A stretch of 64,000 bases of DNA from JAEYOM01 sp036260935. GTDB taxonomy: Bacteria; Bacillota; Clostridia; Acetivibrionales; DTU013. Location: contig DATALQ010000022.1 of assembly GCA_036260935.1 (NCBI GenBank), positions 108,235-172,234 of the forward strand. The letters are read 5' to 3'. A program made the position numbers and the translations under genes. The notes under the pieces were generated by a model. That model saw nothing but the letters and a program-made list of their open reading frames with translations. It had not been told where the DNA came from and ran no database searches. Positions within the stretch are counted from its first letter, which is position 1. Every line of letters begins with the position of its first letter. Positions 36,001-43,494 of this stretch are shown here, in pieces.

Positions 36001-39000
36001 TGTTGCGGAAATATATTTCCCGTCCCCGCTATAACGCGCCTCAATGCTATAAGTGCCTGCCGGTATATTAATCCAGGTATAAATTGCCTGGCCGCTTGTA
36101 CATGCAACCGTCCCCAGCTCAACATCTCCCTTGAAAAACGCAACCGAACCGGTTGGGACTGCTCCATTGGCTGCCCCTGTAACAATCGCTGCCAGGCTCA
36201 CCGTATCCCCCGGTTCCACAGTTGTTGTATTTGGCGCAATTAGTTGAACAGCAGGCGTAGCTCTAGAAATGATTGCTTTTGTTGTTATAGCTGCCGCCGT
36301 CGAAGCTATTGTATATCTGCCTGCGTCACTTCCGTCCAGATGGATGTCGGACAGGTCCACCGCCTTGAACTCTCCTGTATCGGGATCCATAAAGACAGCC
36401 ACGGCGCTAACAGTAACGTTATCCGTACCAACAATGCCTGTAAGGTTTATTCCCGTTATCGTAGCAGCCGTAGTTCCGTCATAAGCCTTATCTTCTACGC
36501 TTACTCCGCTAATGGTCAGCCTTTTTGCTGCTACATCTACTGTTACTTCGGCACTAATAGGTTCATAGATTTCTGTTCCTGCCTTGGATGCCGTAACAAC
36601 ACTCTTTCCGGTTCCTACGATAGTCACCGTTCCGGTTGCCGCATCCACGCTGATCGATGTACCTGTCGTAACCTCATAGCTTATCGCTCCATCTCCAGTA
36701 CCTCCTGCCGTACTCAAGGCAAATGGAGAATCGCCATAATTTATTTCTGCAGGTACTCCGCTGACTGTAAGGTCGGCCTGAATCTTTTTACTGACAATAT
36801 AACTATCTATTGAGCCTGTTGCAGTATTATAATTTGCATCGCCGCTATATACCGCTGAAAAGCTGTAACTTCCCAATGGTGCATTGCTCAAAGTATAAAT
36901 CGCCTTACCATCTATACATGTAGCTGTCCCCAATGAGGTACTCCCATTATAAAATTCCACCGAACCGCTTGGGACTGTGCTACTGGAAGCACAAGTAACG
37001 CTTGCCGTCAGACTTATTGTGTCTCCATATACTGCGCCTGTTAAAGGTGAGGCCGTTAGTTGAACAGTAGGATCAGCTTTTGTAATTTCTGCTGTTGTTG
37101 ATATATCGGCACTTGACGATGCTATTGTATATTTACCTGCGTCGTCTCCGCCAAGTTTAATGTCAGACAGATTTACGGCCTTGTTCTTCCCTGCGCCTGC
37201 AGCTGTAAAAACTGCGATAGCACTTGCTGTAACACTGTCTGTACCAACAATGCCTGAAAGGTTTATCCCCGTTATCGTTGCGGCTGTTGTTCCATCAAAA
37301 GCCTTATTGCTTATATTTACACCACTTATACTTAGGCTTTTCGCATTCATAAAAACCGTTGCCGTACCACTGCTTTGACTGTAATAATCTGAAGAATCTT
37401 CATAAAGTGCATAAAACCCATTATCACCAATGGCTGCATTATCTTTGGCATTTACAGAGTATTGAGCGTTACCGCTGCTATCCAAACCAACTGTTGCCAG
37501 TAAGCTTCCGCTAGTGCTTGTTCCTTTATAAAACTTAACTGTTCCGCTGGTCACCGCCGAATTATTACCATCCCTTACGGCAGCTTTGAGAGTAAAGCCT
37601 TCAACACCGTATGTTATTGCTGCCTCTGCACAGGAAAGTGTAGTGTTTGTTGAATTTATGAAAGTAATATATTGCTTACTGTCAAGAGTTCTTGTTGCAG
37701 CTGAAAATTCGGAAACACCGGATACGAACTTACCGTCGGCGACTGTGGTATTATTGAGATAGATAAGCTTCGACTTATTGGAAAAGCTGACGCCTGAAGT
37801 GGGGCCAATTTTTATGGGGCTTGTCCCACCAATACTGGTATTTGAGAGCATGGCGCTATATACCGTACCGCTGTGATCGGACGGTGCCGGAAGTGATAGA
37901 GTATTGTCACCGCTGCCATTGCTGTTGAGGGTACCGGTAACTGTCAGTCCGCCTGTTCCGGTTATATCAAGGGTACCGCTGTTATTAAAGCCGAGTTTTT
38001 TTGTCTGCAGACTTCCTACCTTTAGTAAACCGCCATTGCTTATATCTATGTTAGCAATATTGAGAATACTATTGCTTCCCAGGTCGGCATTTCCTTGTAT
38101 ATTCAAAGTCGAGCCTTTTGCTGTGTTTGTTGAAGAATCCAACGTATCGCTTCTTCCCACGATATCAATGTCGGAAAACGTTACACCCGTCAGGATGGTC
38201 AGGTCTGTTTTGTAGTATTTTGTTGTATCTATAACTCCTTGATAATATGTATTGAAGTTACCCCCGGTACCCGTATGTGCCAGTTTGATATCTTTAAGTA
38301 CAACTGCGGCGTTTGTATTAAAATCTCCATTGTTTACCGTAAGGGTGCTGACTCCACCGCCGGTCTTCGCTCCTGAAAGGGTAAATCCGGAAATAGGCAT
38401 TGTTACATTGCCTTCAATGGTTAAATCCTTCAATAGGCAAAGCTCATATCCTGAATTGTTTATCTCCGCAACAGCAGCCTCAAAGGTGGTATAGTACGTT
38501 ATATTGCTGCCGTTTATAAGTTTAACGGGATTATCTACCGCGACTGCATTGCCTTTATAGGTTCCGGTGTTTGTCCAGGTACCGCTGCTGGTAATTGTTC
38601 CGGAATTGTCAATCGTACCGGAGTTCTCAAATGTTCCGATATTGCTTATCGTACCTGTATTTGTAATGGTTGCGGTTGAGTTATTATAGAATTTTTCGTT
38701 ATTAACAATACTTCCATAGTTATTTATTGTTCCATTATTCCCAAGGTTATTATTATTGTTTATTATTGTTCCATTATTATTTATTGTGCAACCGAGAGTT
38801 AGGTAATAACCGCCAGATGCTAAGGTAATGGTTGTACCAGTTGGTATGGAAATAATGGAACCCGTAGTTATTGTGGCACCTCCTGATACTGTAATGTCCG
38901 TATAACCGCTATTTAGTGCTGAGATCAATGAAGCAGCGTCGCCTACTGTTGTCGATGCTGCAAATACAGCCGTCGGTGCAAATGCAATCAACATAATCAT

Positions 39001-39033
39001 CAGTGATAGAAACAAGATTATAATTTTTTTCAT
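33091..39033 (-). CDS. Giant SLH-anchored surface protein with Ig/YDG repeats
   Basis: About 1980 residues. A signal peptide (1-27) is followed by an Asn/Thr/Gly-rich repeat stretch (about 75-145; units like NSGTIDNSGT) and a beta-helix-like region to about 430. Bacterial Ig-like (PTGSVAFFKG type) and YDG modules (KAYDGTTAATITG) follow, arranged in tandem copies. A chitobiase-C-like domain (YYTLDGSVPT), two fibronectin type III domains and a Pro/Thr linker come next. Three SLH repeats end the protein (about 1798-1980; FKDVPANALYAKAVGFVAAR), which hold it to cell-wall polymers. ATG 39033 follows GGGGGGAAG. No enzyme domain is visible; it is a likely adhesin or envelope scaffold. Confidence 0.9.
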   Translation of the reverse strand: MKKIIILFLSLMIMLIAFAPTAVFAASTTVGDAASLISALNSGYTDITVSGGATITTGSIISIPTGTTITLASGGYYLTLGCTINNNGTIINNNNNLGNNGTINNYGSIVNNEKFYNNSTATITNTGTISNIGTFENSGTIDNSGTITSSGTWTNTGTYKGNAVAVDNPVKLINGSNITYYTTFEAAVAEINNSGYELCLLKDLTIEGNVTMPISGFTLSGAKTGGGVSTLTVNNGDFNTNAAVVLKDIKLAHTGTGGNFNTYYQGVIDTTKYYKTDLTILTGVTFSDIDIVGRSDTLDSSTNTAKGSTLNIQGNADLGSNSILNIANIDISNGGLLKVGSLQTKKLGFNNSGTLDITGTGGLTVTGTLNSNGSGDNTLSLPAPSDHSGTVYSAMLSNTSIGGTSPIKIGPTSGVSFSNKSKLIYLNNTTVADGKFVSGVSEFSAATRTLDSKQYITFINSTNTTLSCAEAAITYGVEGFTLKAAVRDGNNSAVTSGTVKFYKGTSTSGSLLATVGLDSSGNAQYSVNAKDNAAIGDNGFYALYEDSSDYYSQSSGTATVFMNAKSLSISGVNISNKAFDGTTAATITGINLSGIVGTDSVTASAIAVFTAAGAGKNKAVNLSDIKLGGDDAGKYTIASSSADISTTAEITKADPTVQLTASPLTGAVYGDTISLTASVTCASSSTVPSGSVEFYNGSTSLGTATCIDGKAIYTLSNAPLGSYSFSAVYSGDANYNTATGSIDSYIVSKKIQADLTVSGVPAEINYGDSPFALSTAGGTGDGAISYEVTTGTSISVDAATGTVTIVGTGKSVVTASKAGTEIYEPISAEVTVDVAAKRLTISGVSVEDKAYDGTTAATITGINLTGIVGTDNVTVSAVAVFMDPDTGEFKAVDLSDIHLDGSDAGRYTIASTAAAITTKAIISRATPAVQLIAPNTTTVEPGDTVSLAAIVTGAANGAVPTGSVAFFKGDVELGTVACTSGQAIYTWINIPAGTYSIEARYSGDGKYISATDTIAGYTVSKLNQAALTVSGVPSEVHYGDASFTLSATGGSGDGTVGFAIKAGTSLSVAANTGAVTIAGAGDSIITVTKAGTGIYNPVSVDVNVSVEAKSLSISGVSVEDKEYDGTTAAKVTGGMIEGGLVAGDDVTLVTSTAVGQFIDEIIGADKVVTINGYTLGGADAVNYDLKQPLPLTADIQKRNITIKAVEIKCKTYDGTTAAAVTYVTLNRKVDGDDVYVPTAAAIASFSDASVGNGKPVSVTGLALAGVDAGNYVLDSTTASAVGNILPDGDVLPPDFSPVEVSIYSGTKITLIMGTTGASVYYTLDGSVPTVASNKYTVPIPITGDPGTKVTIKALAVKTGMANSGIATKEYTIAKPGTFSIVCEPDNQIVKMSWDAIPEAKTYKVYNGINYLDYGVARPDGKYGFNATGLTNGTQYTFTVQALDSGDCIIKTAQASAIPRTVPGAPTGIAATAGNGQATVSFEAPADNGGSTITEYVVTSSPGSISVKGAGSPITISGLTNGMTYTFTVKAVNAAGNGESSPASNAVTPFSPPGSDSDSDDTTTPAVTPTPAAVTVNIITTPRTENGAPSVTGIVNADAKDDGKGTATAALTESQVEDALNKALTEAAKNGGDTEIGVEIKVTAPAGAKSVEAGIPKAAVDTVAGSKAVAMSVSTPLAEISFDRNSLDTISKAAGDVKISVSKVDTATLSSEAKNTVGDRPVFNFNVSSGDKTISQFGGNVTVSIPYTPKAGEDSNAIVIYYINSEGKPEEVGNCAYDPATGTIRFTTSHFSTYAVGYNKVSFKDVPANALYAKAVGFVAARGITDGTGNGNFSPEAKLTRGQLLVMLMRAYGINPDKAPKDNFADAGNTWYTGYLAAAKRLGISDGIGNNKYAPEKEITRQEMYTLSYNVLKSIGQLSADTSGKTLKGFTDADKVATWAKEAMTFMSNNGIVVENGSRLNPDEKANRAYMAQVLYNLLSK
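35648..37340 (-). repeat. Tandem 816-base (272-residue) internal repeat of the SLH gene
   Basis: The segment around GCAGCCGTAGTTCC at 35648 recurs at 36464 and, more diverged, at 37280. Each step is exactly 816 bases. Each unit encodes a YDG module, an Ig-like module and a gly-rich module. Two full copies and the start of a third are present. Confidence 0.75.
38560..38790 (-). repeat. Low-complexity Asn/Thr/Ser/Gly coding repeat near the SLH protein N-terminus
   Basis: Short AT-rich units (TTATTATTGTTCC-like) alternate and encode runs such as NNGTIINNNNNLGNNGT. This part is prone to slippage and could vary in copy number between strains. Confidence 0.65.
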
Positions 39034-39152
39034 TTTCTTCCCCCCAAAAGTCGAAATATTGTATAGTATCTGAACCATTAACATTCAAACAAATAATAAA
39101 TGCTGAACTTGTTTATAAAATGCCGGGTATATTGGTATTGGAATGCTACATT

Positions 39153-39181
39153 ATTATACATCAGTTTCCACATCTTTGTAA
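39153..39181 (-). promoter_or_regulatory. Strong sigma-A promoter of the giant SLH gene
   Basis: On the minus strand TTACAA (39181-39176) and a perfect TATAAT (39158-39153) are 17 bases apart, giving a leader of about 110 bases before ATG 39033. Confidence 0.7.
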
Positions 39182-39280
39182 CCTTTTTTAGCTTTCTCCC
39201 ATATTTTCCGCTAAAATCGCCCATGAATTTACATCCCAGGTGGGATGCCCCCTACTAATCAAAAGGGCAGGTTATACTGC

Positions 39281-39313
39281 AAAAGCAGGAAGCTAATACA
39301 GCTTCCTGCTTTT
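39281..39313 (-). terminator. Terminator of the second SLH gene
   Basis: AAAAGCAGGAAGCT (39281-39294) pairs with AGCTTCCTGCTTTT (39300-39313), loop 5 bases, just after the stop of the 1252-residue SLH protein. Confidence 0.9.
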
Positions 39314-39330
39314 ATCACGACCTTTTAAGA

Positions 39331-42300
39331 CTAGTCAGTTATGTCAACGTAATCTGACTGATAACTCGACAGGCCCATTTCAGGTACATTGGATAGTACA
39401 TAGTATTCGGAATGCACTTCACAGTCATCAAATGAAGCATTACCGTTACTGTCAGCCGTAGCTGTTTTGTAAACATAGCTGTTCCCCGTATAATATAATA
39501 CAATTTCTGATCCTGGCCGGGCTCTTGTAACATTCAGCTTGTGCTTGTCGACCGGGTCAATCATCAAATAAGGTGTCGGAGTACTTATTCTGATTTCTAT
39601 ATTATAAGTACCGTTTGTCTGTCCATTTGTTTCATCGCCGCTTAGCGTAAGCGTAAACTTCTTGATTCCGCCGGATGCAGCGATATCACCGGTGTAAACG
39701 GCATAAGCGGGTGTGGTGGAAGGAACTGCAATCGTTGAAACATCGTCCGCATCTACTCCGGTAATTGTTACCGTTTGATTTTCTCCAATAGGACCAAATG
39801 AAATAACATATTTAGCTATTCCATTCGCTCCGTTTTTCGTCGTATCGGCAAATTGCGTTTGACTCGAGTTACATGCTGTTCCAATATCATCCGCGCCAAT
39901 TTTTTCTTGACCAAAGCCGGTTATTATTCCGGTTGTTTTGTCAAAGGTGTATAATACGAGGTACTTATCCGCAGCAATATTGGCATGGTAAATGGGAAAA
40001 TACCAATTATCCATTACCCTGATATTTGTTTTATCCCAGATCGAAGTTCCCGCGGCAGGCATAGCCGTACTGCTGTCATCAGCGATCGCAATTGCCATCT
40101 TGTTATTGAAATTGCAACCGTGGATTGAATCTAACTCTATGGAACCATAAGTTTGCTCATCTGCTGATTTTATCGTCAACCGCAGATACATATTGTCCGG
40201 GTTCTTATTGCTAAAGGCTGCAAGGACACCTCCGTCAGCTGCCACAGCCGTTCCTGCCGTATAAGCTACTCTGACTGGATAGTAATTCGGCGCCGAAGAT
40301 AATGTAAGCTCAACCGAAGTGTTGTCACCCTGCTTCAGCCCGACAGAAGCAATTTGATAGGTTCCATAATACTCCCATGATCCGCCGCTTACTGTGAAGT
40401 CCGATAATTCAAATCCTGTCGTACTCATTGCCTTGTCAAATTTTAAAGTTATTATTGTTGAATCGCTATTGAAAGAGGCATTTACAAGTACTGGAGCGGC
40501 AGGTTCCGTTGATCCGCCGGCAAAGACGGTAAGCGCGGTGGTTCTGGAGGCAAAACTTCTGGCTGCCGCTTTGGCCCGTACATAGTATGTACCCGCCGCC
40601 AGACCGCTAATTTCATATGTTTCGGCAGATGCTGTTTTTGAAATGTTTTCATCGCTCCATGCACTAGCGTTGTATAATTTGTACTGGTAATCAGCAGAAG
40701 CCAAAAGGGTGATTTTCCCGTTGCTTCCCTGCGTAGCCGATACTGCTGCCAAGCCGGTCGGGGCTGCAGGCCTGCCGGAAACATCCACAGACACGTAGTC
40801 ACTTGCCTGCGTTGACCCTGTTGCTTTATAGCGGCAGCGGATCGTCTGCGGAAAAGGCTCATCAATCATGGGCCTTAATGACCCCGCAACCGACCAGTCT
40901 ACATCCGAGTGCCAGATATCAGAATCATCCTCTTTTCCCTTTCCTAGAACGCTCGCTGCCATTCCCTTAGGTCCCATATCATCTCCTAAAGCATATTCCA
41001 TGGTTGAACTATTGTAACCAGTGATACATTCCATGGTATAATCGATAGCTAAATCCGGTGCATTATCAGTTACTGTTATATCGAATGAGCTTTCACCAAT
41101 AAGCGCATTTCCCTCCGCTGATGATGTTATCTCAAGGGTAACTGCATATTTCCCTTCGTTGAAATCATATTCCGGGTTGCATTCTATCGAAAGGCCTTCA
41201 TTGGAATGTAGAGAAAGTAATTCTCCACTGGTGAAAGTGTAATCATTTGTTAATTGACTCTTTTGTCCCGTTTTGTAATTCAAAGTGTAAATATTGTAAA
41301 TATAATCTGATGTTCCGCCCGTAATGGTGTTACTATCAGCCAAAACCTTCAATTCAAGCCCTTTTGCCATATGGTAAAAGTCGCCTTTTAAATAAGATTT
41401 TTTGCTGCCCTCCGTTGTAATCGGCGAGAATACAGTTACGGGACTTGCCGCACTTGCCGAATCGCTTCCCACACTGATTTTTACAGTATAGGTAGTGTTG
41501 CTGAGTCCGTAAATGGTTATATCTATCTTGCCGGCAACAATTGGTACATCATTTATTTCTTTTGTCTGGCTCAGACTGGTTGATACCAAAACAATCTTTG
41601 CCGTACTACCGCTTCCGCTATAATCAGCCTTCACATTGACTTTGTTTGAATTTTGCGCTGCTGTTGCGATTATCCCTGATATGCTGGAACTGGGTCCGTT
41701 ATTGTTATTGTTTGTTCCTGTAGTGGGAGGCGGCGTTGTCGTCGTATTTACCGTGCTCCCCGCCTCAACAGCCTTACCGCCCGCAGTTACTCCCGTTGTG
41801 CCTGGTCCTGCTGTAACTGCAGTGTTTGGGGTCTCGACCTTGACATCATTCGCATTTGCCTCGACTTTTGTTACTATACCAGTACCTGTAACGGTTGTTC
41901 CTGCCGCTTCCGTTTTTATGCTGTCTATTTTCCCCGTGCTGGCAGCTATGATCGCTGCATTTACTGCAGTCCTGGCAGCCTCAACGATTTTTACCGTTCC
42001 GGCTATCGTTGCTTTCGCACCGGATGCATCCAAAGTCAGCTTATCTACACTGGAACCTGCTCCTACAGTAAAATCGACACCTTTTGCTTCAATACTTACC
42101 GTTCCAATTTTAGCGTTATTTGCTGTAACTGTGATTCCTGATGCATTTACAACGACGGAACCGATAGTTCCCTCGACGGAAACATCATCCGAGCCATCAT
42201 CAATCACAATCACTTGTACGTTGGAACCGCCCGATACGACGACCCTGACCTGTCCGTCAACACGGCATACGGCTACTGTAGCCAGACTGGAATTGCCAAT

Positions 42301-43089
42301 GATCCTGATAGAGTTTACTCCTCCGCCTCTGATCACTGTACGGCCGGTTACTTTTACGCTGTCCAGCGTTACCTCGCCATTGCCTACGCCATCCCCTATA
42401 ATAAGATCGCCGGATACTGTTACACCTTTTAGTGTGACACCCGGAGTATTTATCATGATATTCCCGTTTGGAACACTTGTATAGGTGCCTGCCGCCTTAA
42501 TATATCCTTTCACAAGGTTGTCCATGATTTGAGCAAACTGTGCACGGGTGATAAATCCCTTCGGATTCAATTTCGAGCCGGATCCCTCGATATATCCTGC
42601 TTTCACCATTGCAGAAATTTCCGGTTCTGCCCAGGAGCTTATCTCCGTTGCATCACTAAACTTGCTTAGAATGGACGGGTCCGTACCTGGAAGCTTGATC
42701 GCGCGGGCTATTACTGCAAATGCCTCTTCTCTCGTAATTTTGCTTTTGGGACGCAGCATGCCGTTCGAACCGTTAAAAATCCCCATGTTAACGGCTTTTG
42801 CCATGTCGTCGTAATACCAGGTATCCTTTGGCACGTCTGTAAACTTTTCCAGTGATGCCTTCGAGGTACTGCCAAAGGCACGGTTTATAACCGCAGCCAT
42901 TTCAGCGCGCGATAAATCCACATTTGCCATACTTTTTGCGGTCGCGCTGTTAAACAAACCGTTTGCAACTGCATTTTCAATTGCCTTATCCGACCAGCTG
43001 ATTGCTTCCGCCCCATAAATTGATATTGTCATACTGGAAAGTATGACTAGAACCAGCATGAAGGAAATAATAATTCTCATTCTCCTCAT
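39331..43089 (-). CDS. Large SLH-anchored surface protein, N-terminal SLH repeats
   Basis: About 1252 residues. A signal peptide (1-26) is followed by three SLH repeats at about 30-205 (e.g. FTDVPKDTWYYDDMAKAVNM). A Val/Thr/Gly-rich beta-helix-like section (about 210-430, repeated GDLIIGDGVGNGEV-like rungs) leads to a Thr/Pro/Asn linker (TTTTPPPTTG). Several Ig/Fn3-like beta modules fill the rest, including a Fn3-like unit near 740-830. Here the wall-binding SLH set is at the N-terminus, opposite to the neighbouring giant protein. ATG 43089 has AGGGTGG about 6 bases upstream. It is likely structural or adhesive; no catalytic motif was found. Confidence 0.88.
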   Translation of the reverse strand: MRRMRIIISFMLVLVILSSMTISIYGAEAISWSDKAIENAVANGLFNSATAKSMANVDLSRAEMAAVINRAFGSTSKASLEKFTDVPKDTWYYDDMAKAVNMGIFNGSNGMLRPKSKITREEAFAVIARAIKLPGTDPSILSKFSDATEISSWAEPEISAMVKAGYIEGSGSKLNPKGFITRAQFAQIMDNLVKGYIKAAGTYTSVPNGNIMINTPGVTLKGVTVSGDLIIGDGVGNGEVTLDSVKVTGRTVIRGGGVNSIRIIGNSSLATVAVCRVDGQVRVVVSGGSNVQVIVIDDGSDDVSVEGTIGSVVVNASGITVTANNAKIGTVSIEAKGVDFTVGAGSSVDKLTLDASGAKATIAGTVKIVEAARTAVNAAIIAASTGKIDSIKTEAAGTTVTGTGIVTKVEANANDVKVETPNTAVTAGPGTTGVTAGGKAVEAGSTVNTTTTPPPTTGTNNNNNGPSSSISGIIATAAQNSNKVNVKADYSGSGSTAKIVLVSTSLSQTKEINDVPIVAGKIDITIYGLSNTTYTVKISVGSDSASAASPVTVFSPITTEGSKKSYLKGDFYHMAKGLELKVLADSNTITGGTSDYIYNIYTLNYKTGQKSQLTNDYTFTSGELLSLHSNEGLSIECNPEYDFNEGKYAVTLEITSSAEGNALIGESSFDITVTDNAPDLAIDYTMECITGYNSSTMEYALGDDMGPKGMAASVLGKGKEDDSDIWHSDVDWSVAGSLRPMIDEPFPQTIRCRYKATGSTQASDYVSVDVSGRPAAPTGLAAVSATQGSNGKITLLASADYQYKLYNASAWSDENISKTASAETYEISGLAAGTYYVRAKAAARSFASRTTALTVFAGGSTEPAAPVLVNASFNSDSTIITLKFDKAMSTTGFELSDFTVSGGSWEYYGTYQIASVGLKQGDNTSVELTLSSAPNYYPVRVAYTAGTAVAADGGVLAAFSNKNPDNMYLRLTIKSADEQTYGSIELDSIHGCNFNNKMAIAIADDSSTAMPAAGTSIWDKTNIRVMDNWYFPIYHANIAADKYLVLYTFDKTTGIITGFGQEKIGADDIGTACNSSQTQFADTTKNGANGIAKYVISFGPIGENQTVTITGVDADDVSTIAVPSTTPAYAVYTGDIAASGGIKKFTLTLSGDETNGQTNGTYNIEIRISTPTPYLMIDPVDKHKLNVTRARPGSEIVLYYTGNSYVYKTATADSNGNASFDDCEVHSEYYVLSNVPEMGLSSYQSDYVDITD

Positions 43090-43124
43090 TTCTTCCACCC
43101 TTTCGTTAATACAATTCTGAATTC

Positions 43125-43355
43125 TCACTTCTGCGCCAGTTGAAAAACCTCATTGACCGAAATTTCTATCTTGTTGCCCCACCGGATATAGCTGCCGTCG
43201 GTGGTTGCCTGCCTGAAGAACTCCTTGTCCGCCAGCATTCCGAACCGCGCGGTCTGAAGCCGGCCTTCCAGGTTTAAAGTAATACTGCTGCCGTTCTCCA
43301 GGAGCACCTCCAGCTTATAGTCGTCCTTCGGTACGATTTCCAATATATGACTCAT
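43125..43355 (-). CDS. DUF2442-like small protein
   Basis: A 76-residue soluble protein starting MSHILEIVPKDDYKLEVLLE, with the compact beta-strand pattern of DUF2442 (IVPKDDYKLEVLLENG, then FFRQATTDGSYIRWGN). Start 43355 has AAGGA 5-6 bases upstream; the longer frame runs back through the terminator of the LuxR gene and is not real. DUF2442 proteins often accompany DUF4160 proteins; no such partner is seen here. It ends 35 bases before the SLH gene and may share its transcript. Confidence 0.8.
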   Translation of the reverse strand: MSHILEIVPKDDYKLEVLLENGSSITLNLEGRLQTARFGMLADKEFFRQATTDGSYIRWGNKIEISVNEVFQLAQK

Positions 43356-43393
43356 TCCTTCACCTCGCTGCCAGGAACACGCGTACTGCGCAC

Positions 43394-43439
43394 ATGAAAA
43401 AATCCACCATACTATGATTGTATAGTGGATTTTTTTCAT
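43394..43439. terminator. Terminator after the LuxR-type regulator gene
   Basis: A long A/T-edged stem pairs ATGAAAAAATCCAC with GTGGATTTTTTTCAT and has an inner ATAC/GTAT pairing. It gives a U tract on both strands. It lies after the minus-strand LuxR gene and before the DUF2442 start. Confidence 0.88.
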
Positions 43440-43494
43440 TTTATATCACCCGGTGGGTGGTTTTATGAAAACTGCCGTTATTTTGCGTAGTTCC

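Larger units (their letters stand above)
39034..39330. other. 297-base gap holding an SLH gene promoter and a terminator
   Basis: This gap separates the two giant SLH genes. It holds the promoter at 39153-39181, a leader of about 110 bases, and the terminator of the upstream gene at 39281-39313. No gene was seen in it. Confidence 0.6.

Noticed and set aside
38560..38790. Regular short AT-rich repeats that could suggest a CRISPR array
   Set aside because: The units are about 12-30 bases, in frame and protein coding (Asn/Thr/Ser-rich), with no constant repeat and unique spacers.
41636..42484. A 282-codon plus-strand frame inside the second SLH gene
   Set aside because: It is a compositional shadow of the beta-helix repeat, with no ribosome site or domain.
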